Assembly: GCA_964599565.1 (NCBI GenBank)
Contig: CAZRFE010000037.1
Coordinates: forward strand, 1 to 23,373
DNA length: 23,373 nucleotides
Origin: JAJUFS01 sp964599565
GTDB taxonomy: Bacteria; Pseudomonadota; Gammaproteobacteria; Natronospirales; JAJUFS01
Reading direction: 5' to 3'
The translations under genes and the position numbers were made by a program. The first letter of the stretch is position 1. Each line of letters opens with the position of its first letter. Under the pieces are notes generated by a model, which saw nothing but the letters and a program-made list of their open reading frames with translations, did not search any database and was not told the origin of the DNA. Below are positions 20,195 through 23,373 of this stretch, one piece after another.

Positions 20195-21121
20195 ATGTTG
20201 CTGAACGTATTGCTGCTGGCAGGTGCGATGTGTGCGGGGGTGCCGCCGGTGGAGGCTGCGTTCCGCACACTGGACGTCGATGCGATCGCGGCGGCGCTTG
20301 CGGTCGAACCGGATTGCTGGCAGGCGCGGATTCATCTTGGCCGCGCGAGTCTTGCCGCAGGCGAGATCGATGTCGCCATGACGCATTTCAATGCAGCGGC
20401 GAACCAGGTTCCGGAAAACACCGTTGTGCATACGTGGCTTGGCCGTGCGTTTCTCGCGCGCGCCGGGCAAGCGAGTTCGCTTGGCGATGCAAAGAGGGGT
20501 GTGGCGTACCTGGAAAAGGCGATCGGGCTTGATCCGGAGAATCTCGATGCGCGCCAGGCGCTTGCTTCATTTCACCGTGCTGCGCCGTGGATTGCCGGCG
20601 GCGACATGGACATCGCGGATGAACAGGCGGCGTTTGTCCGCACGCGCGATCCGCTGCGCGGACTGCTCATGCTCGCGAACAATCGCATGGCCGACGGCGA
20701 TGAAGACGAAGCGATCGCGCTCCTGCGCGATGCGCTCGCGGAACATCCCGAGTGGACCGACGCGGCGCTCGCGCTCGGCATGTTCTACCAGCAGGAAGAG
20801 CGCTTTGATGACGCGTTTGCAATCCTCAAGGAATACGCGGCGCGTGATGGTGCGAACCCGGTGATGATCTACCAGCTCGGTCGCACGGCCGCATTGTCCG
20901 GCCGGTTTCTCGATGAAGGCAGGGAAGCGATGCGGCGCTATATCGCGCTCGTCGAGCGCGATGGCACGCTCGACATTCCGCCGTCCCCGGCATGGTGGCG
21001 GCTCGGGATGATCGAGCAGCATGCCGGCAACAAGGATGCGGCGCGCGCGGCGTACGAAAAGGCGCTGCAGCTTGATCCGGAGAACGACGACGCGCGCAAG
21101 TCATTGCACGCGCTGCGCTGA
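20195..21121 (+). CDS. Tetratricopeptide-repeat protein
   Basis: A 308-residue protein with a hydrophobic N-terminus (MLLNVLLLAGAMCAG), probably a signal peptide or anchor, followed by TPR-like helical pairs over most of its length. Clear repeats are at AVEPDCWQARIHLGRASLAAGEIDVAMTHFNAAANQVPEN, GVAYLEKAIGLDPENLDARQALA, EAIALLRDALAEHPEWTDAALALGMFYQQEERFDDAFAIL and the terminal DAARAAYEKALQLDPENDDARKSL. TPR proteins serve as protein-protein adaptors; no partner can be named. GGAG lies six bases before the ATG at 20195. It stands between the PadR operon and an AraC gene with no overlap to either, and I see no terminator around it. Confidence 0.85.
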   Translation: MLLNVLLLAGAMCAGVPPVEAAFRTLDVDAIAAALAVEPDCWQARIHLGRASLAAGEIDVAMTHFNAAANQVPENTVVHTWLGRAFLARAGQASSLGDAKRGVAYLEKAIGLDPENLDARQALASFHRAAPWIAGGDMDIADEQAAFVRTRDPLRGLLMLANNRMADGDEDEAIALLRDALAEHPEWTDAALALGMFYQQEERFDDAFAILKEYAARDGANPVMIYQLGRTAALSGRFLDEGREAMRRYIALVERDGTLDIPPSPAWWRLGMIEQHAGNKDAARAAYEKALQLDPENDDARKSLHALR

Positions 21122-21193
21122 TGCATCCAGCAAGGAATGTCAGGCGGATCCGGCTGCGGGATTGCAGGATGGCGTTGCCACAGGAGGATTCGC

Positions 21194-22069
21194 ATGAATG
21201 ACGCCACCCGCCGCAGTTACCGCCAGCGCTTCGATCGCGTGCTTGAGCATATCGATGCGCATCTGTCGGAGAACCTCGATCTTGAGCGCCTGAGCCGGGT
21301 GGCGCATTTTTCACGGTTTCATTTTCATCGCCAGTTCTCGGCGCATGTCGGGATCAGTGTCGGGCGTTACACGCAGCTGTTGCGACTGCGCCGTGCCGGC
21401 CACCAGCTTGCGTTTCGCATCGGGCGCAGCATCACCGACATAGCGCTTGAGGCCGGGTACGAGCGGCCGGAAACATTCACGCGCGCGTTTCGAAACGTGT
21501 TCGGGCAAACGCCATCCGCATTTCGCGAAGCGCCGGCATGGGACCTGTGGCATCAGGCCTTGAGCGTCATCAGCCACAGGAGAAAATTCATGCAGGACAT
21601 CGAAAGCGACGTGCGCATCGTGCCGTTCCCCGAAACGGCAATTGCGCTGCTTGAACACCGCGGTCCGCCCGAATCGGTGCCGCAGTCCGTGCGCCGTTTC
21701 ATCGAATGGCGCAAGCGTTTCGGACCTTCGCCGCGCAACAGCGACACCTGGAACATCGTCTACGACGACGCGGAAGCAACGCCCGCCGATGAGTACCGGT
21801 TCGGTATCGCGGCAACAGTGAAAGGCGGGGTAGATGCAAATGAGTTCGGCGTCGTGAGCGCGCGCATACCCGCGGGCCGTTGCGCGGTGCTGCGGCATCG
21901 CGGCTCGGACAGCAACATCGACCGGACAGTGCGCTGCCTGTACGGCGAGTGGCTGCCCGCAAGCGGCCACGAGTTGCGCGACTTTCCCATCTTCTTTCAC
22001 CGCATCACGCTGTTTCCGGACGTACCGGAACACGAGATGCTCACGGACGTCTACCTGCCGCTGCAGTGA
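21194..22069 (+). CDS. AraC-family regulator with GyrI-like effector domain
   Basis: A 291-residue regulator. The N-terminal AraC DNA-binding domain (about 10-112) has two helix-turn-helix units: LDLERLSRVAHFSRFHFHRQFSAHVGISVGRY and SITDIALEAGYERPETFTRAFRNVFGQTPSAFR. A linker is followed by a GyrI-like/SOUL-type small-molecule domain (about 135-291): VRIVPFPETAIALLEHRGPP, FGIAATVKG, GVVSARIPAGRCAVLRHRGS, LYGEWLPASGHELRDFPIF and a final DVYLPLQ. This order resembles Rob and related drug-responsive regulators, so a multidrug or stress regulon is plausible, but no target is visible here. AGGAGG sits six bases before the ATG. The gene ends at a bidirectional terminator. Confidence 0.94.
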   Translation: MNDATRRSYRQRFDRVLEHIDAHLSENLDLERLSRVAHFSRFHFHRQFSAHVGISVGRYTQLLRLRRAGHQLAFRIGRSITDIALEAGYERPETFTRAFRNVFGQTPSAFREAPAWDLWHQALSVISHRRKFMQDIESDVRIVPFPETAIALLEHRGPPESVPQSVRRFIEWRKRFGPSPRNSDTWNIVYDDAEATPADEYRFGIAATVKGGVDANEFGVVSARIPAGRCAVLRHRGSDSNIDRTVRCLYGEWLPASGHELRDFPIFFHRITLFPDVPEHEMLTDVYLPLQ

Positions 22070-22097
22070 CTGGAATCCTGCAGGCGCCGGAAAGAAA

Positions 22098-22121
22098 AAA
22101 GCCCCGCGCAGGCGGGGCTTT
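22098..22121. terminator. Intrinsic terminator between convergent araC-type and aminotransferase genes
   Basis: A perfect 10-base stem, AAAGCCCCGC (22098-22107) with GCGGGGCTTT (22112-22121), and a 4-base loop. On the minus strand six Ts run from the stem (TTTTTTC), making a strong stop for the aminotransferase. On the plus strand only three Ts follow, so it is weaker for the AraC gene. Confidence 0.82.
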
Positions 22122-22142
22122 CGTTCCTGGCAACGCCGGTGC

Positions 22143-23373
22143 TTACGCGGATACGCGTTTCGGTTCGGCCTGCGCGTTCGGGCCGTTCAGCAGCGCATCG
22201 CGCGTTGCCTCGACAATGAGATCGACTTCTTCCGAGGTGATCGCGAAGTGCGGCGTGAAGCGCAGCGAGTTCGCGCCGCCGTGGATCACGCCCACGCCCT
22301 GCATGCGCATGTATTCCTCGGTGCTGTTCTCGCCGTAGCACTTGTAGCGCGCATCAAGTTCGCACGAGAAGAGCAGGCCGGTGCCTTGCACTTTCGTGAT
22401 GCGGCCGCCGAGTTCCTTCGCGAGCTTCTCGAATTTCTCGATGAACTCATGGCCGCGCGCGACGATGTTCTCGCGCAGTTCCGGCGTGACGGCGTCAAGC
22501 ACCGCAACGCCGACATCCAGCGCGCGCGGGTTCGCGGTCATGGTGTTGCCGTAGATGCCCTTGCGGTACAGCGATGCGGCGTGGTCGTTCATGGCGAGCA
22601 CGGAGAGCGGATACTGGCCGGCGTTCAGCGCCTTGGAGTACGTCTCCATGTCCGGACCTTCGAGATTCTCGAAACCTGGATAATCGGTGATGGAGAGATA
22701 GCCCGCGGTGCGGAGTCCCGCCTGGATGGAATCCATCATCAGGAGCGCGCCATGCTGTGCCGACAGTTCGCGCGCGAGCGCGTAGAACGCAGGCGTCACG
22801 GCCATGCCGGGATTGCCTTCGCCCATCACGGGTTCCATGAACACGGTCTCGAAGAACACATTGTTCTTCTCGGCGTCCGCGAACGCCTTCTTCAATCCGT
22901 CAGGATCGTTCGGTGCGACGGTGACGAGATCGTCGCGGCCGCGGAAGCTTGCAAGGTGCTGCAGGTAGGTCTTGCGCGAGGAATCGGAGAACTGCGCGGG
23001 ACGATCGGTGCGGCCGTGGAAACCGCCGGTGAGCGCGAGCTTCTTTATCGTCTTGCCGGCGTGACGTCCGCCCGGATCGGTCATCAGCTTTGCGTTCACA
23101 TCGGAGATGCGGCAGGCGACAGTGACGGCTTCCGAGCCCGAGTTCATGCACAGGAACTTCGCGTACGGCTCCTGCTTGCGACGCTGGCCGATTTCCCTGC
23201 GCAGCGCCTTCGCGAAACGAAGCTGGCTGAACGACGCGGTCATGATGTTCGCCATCACGTGCGGCTGGTTCATGGCATCGAGCACAGCCTGCGGCGCATG
23301 ACCGTGGCCAAGCATGCCGTAGCCGCCGTTGTCATGGATCACGGCGCCCTTCAGCGTCACGATCCACGGGCCG
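22143..23373 (-). CDS. Class III PLP-dependent aminotransferase (partial, N-terminus beyond window)
   Basis: Fold-type I aminotransferase. The frame stays open to the window edge (GPWIVTLKGAVIHDNGGYGMLGHGH), so the true start lies beyond 23373. Visible features are MNSGSEAVTVACR (cofactor phosphate region), LTGGFHGRT, FMEPVMGEGN, the PLP-ring aspartate in MMDSIQAGLRTAG (codon 22733-22731) and the Schiff-base lysine in ETYSKALNAGQYPLSVLAM (codon 22634-22632). The usual DEVQTGFGRTG segment is replaced by DSIQAGLRTAG, which sets it apart from acetylornithine, GABA and ornithine aminotransferases. The substrate is therefore unclear. It ends in KRVSA and is followed by an efficient terminator on its own strand. 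Confidence 0.88.
   Translation of the reverse strand, partial: GPWIVTLKGAVIHDNGGYGMLGHGHAPQAVLDAMNQPHVMANIMTASFSQLRFAKALRREIGQRRKQEPYAKFLCMNSGSEAVTVACRISDVNAKLMTDPGGRHAGKTIKKLALTGGFHGRTDRPAQFSDSSRKTYLQHLASFRGRDDLVTVAPNDPDGLKKAFADAEKNNVFFETVFMEPVMGEGNPGMAVTPAFYALARELSAQHGALLMMDSIQAGLRTAGYLSITDYPGFENLEGPDMETYSKALNAGQYPLSVLAMNDHAASLYRKGIYGNTMTANPRALDVGVAVLDAVTPELRENIVARGHEFIEKFEKLAKELGGRITKVQGTGLLFSCELDARYKCYGENSTEEYMRMQGVGVIHGGANSLRFTPHFAITSEEVDLIVEATRDALLNGPNAQAEPKRVSA

Noticed and set aside
20195..20245. Possible lipobox at the N-terminus of the TPR protein (LAGAMC).
   Set aside because: Methionine directly before the cysteine does not fit the usual lipobox, so I do not call it a lipoprotein.

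Overview
The window is a gene-dense stretch of GC-rich chromosome. It most likely comes from a gammaproteobacterium of the Xanthomonadales/Nevskiales/Steroidobacter type. This is an inference from gene content (SUF operon with an Rrf2 regulator, CIO-type cytochrome bd, RarD, TonB receptor with YfiR, a TfoX N-domain protein) and codon style; no rRNA or species marker is present. I see no tRNA, rRNA, CRISPR array, insertion sequence or prophage. No gene-free gap exceeds 300 bases. The largest is 14976-15228, between two divergent peptidase genes, where I see nothing beyond likely promoters.

Left part (1-1783): on the minus strand lies the start of a SUF iron-sulfur assembly operon, an Rrf2/IscR-like [2Fe-2S] regulator followed by sufB, which runs off the window. 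A perfect inverted repeat sits on the operon's promoter. Divergent to it is a small DUF962/Mpo1-like membrane protein.

1787-7946, minus strand: a compact five-gene operon. Its order is TonB-dependent receptor, YfiR-like periplasmic protein, CHASE8-HAMP histidine kinase, single-domain Rcp1-type response regulator, and receiver-degenerate GGDEF-EAL protein. The first three genes are joined by ATGA or TGATG overlaps. The layout predicts a signal route from outer membrane through periplasm and kinase to cyclic-di-GMP breakdown. It resembles the YfiBNR logic, but with the diguanylate cyclase output replaced by a two-component relay. This is the most interesting system in the window.

7947-9770, plus strand: rarD (EamA transporter) and a membrane-anchored NERD protein, ending in a strong intrinsic terminator. 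9776-12272, minus strand: cydA-cydB of a cyanide-insensitive type cytochrome bd oxidase, followed by a 42-residue DUF2474 subunit gene only three bases after cydB. Upstream lies an M1 aminopeptidase (minus).

15229-16743, plus strand: a secreted minimal zinc metallopeptidase, a DUF1203 protein with a TTG start, and a TfoX N-domain protein. A bidirectional terminator separates these from a convergent M20 dipeptidase. 18371-20093, plus strand: a translationally coupled trio, DUF2269 membrane protein - PadR repressor - DUF2306-like membrane protein, with two tandem palindromes over its promoter and ribosome binding site. The right end holds a TPR protein, an AraC/GyrI-like regulator, a two-way terminator, and a class III aminotransferase that runs off the window on the minus strand.
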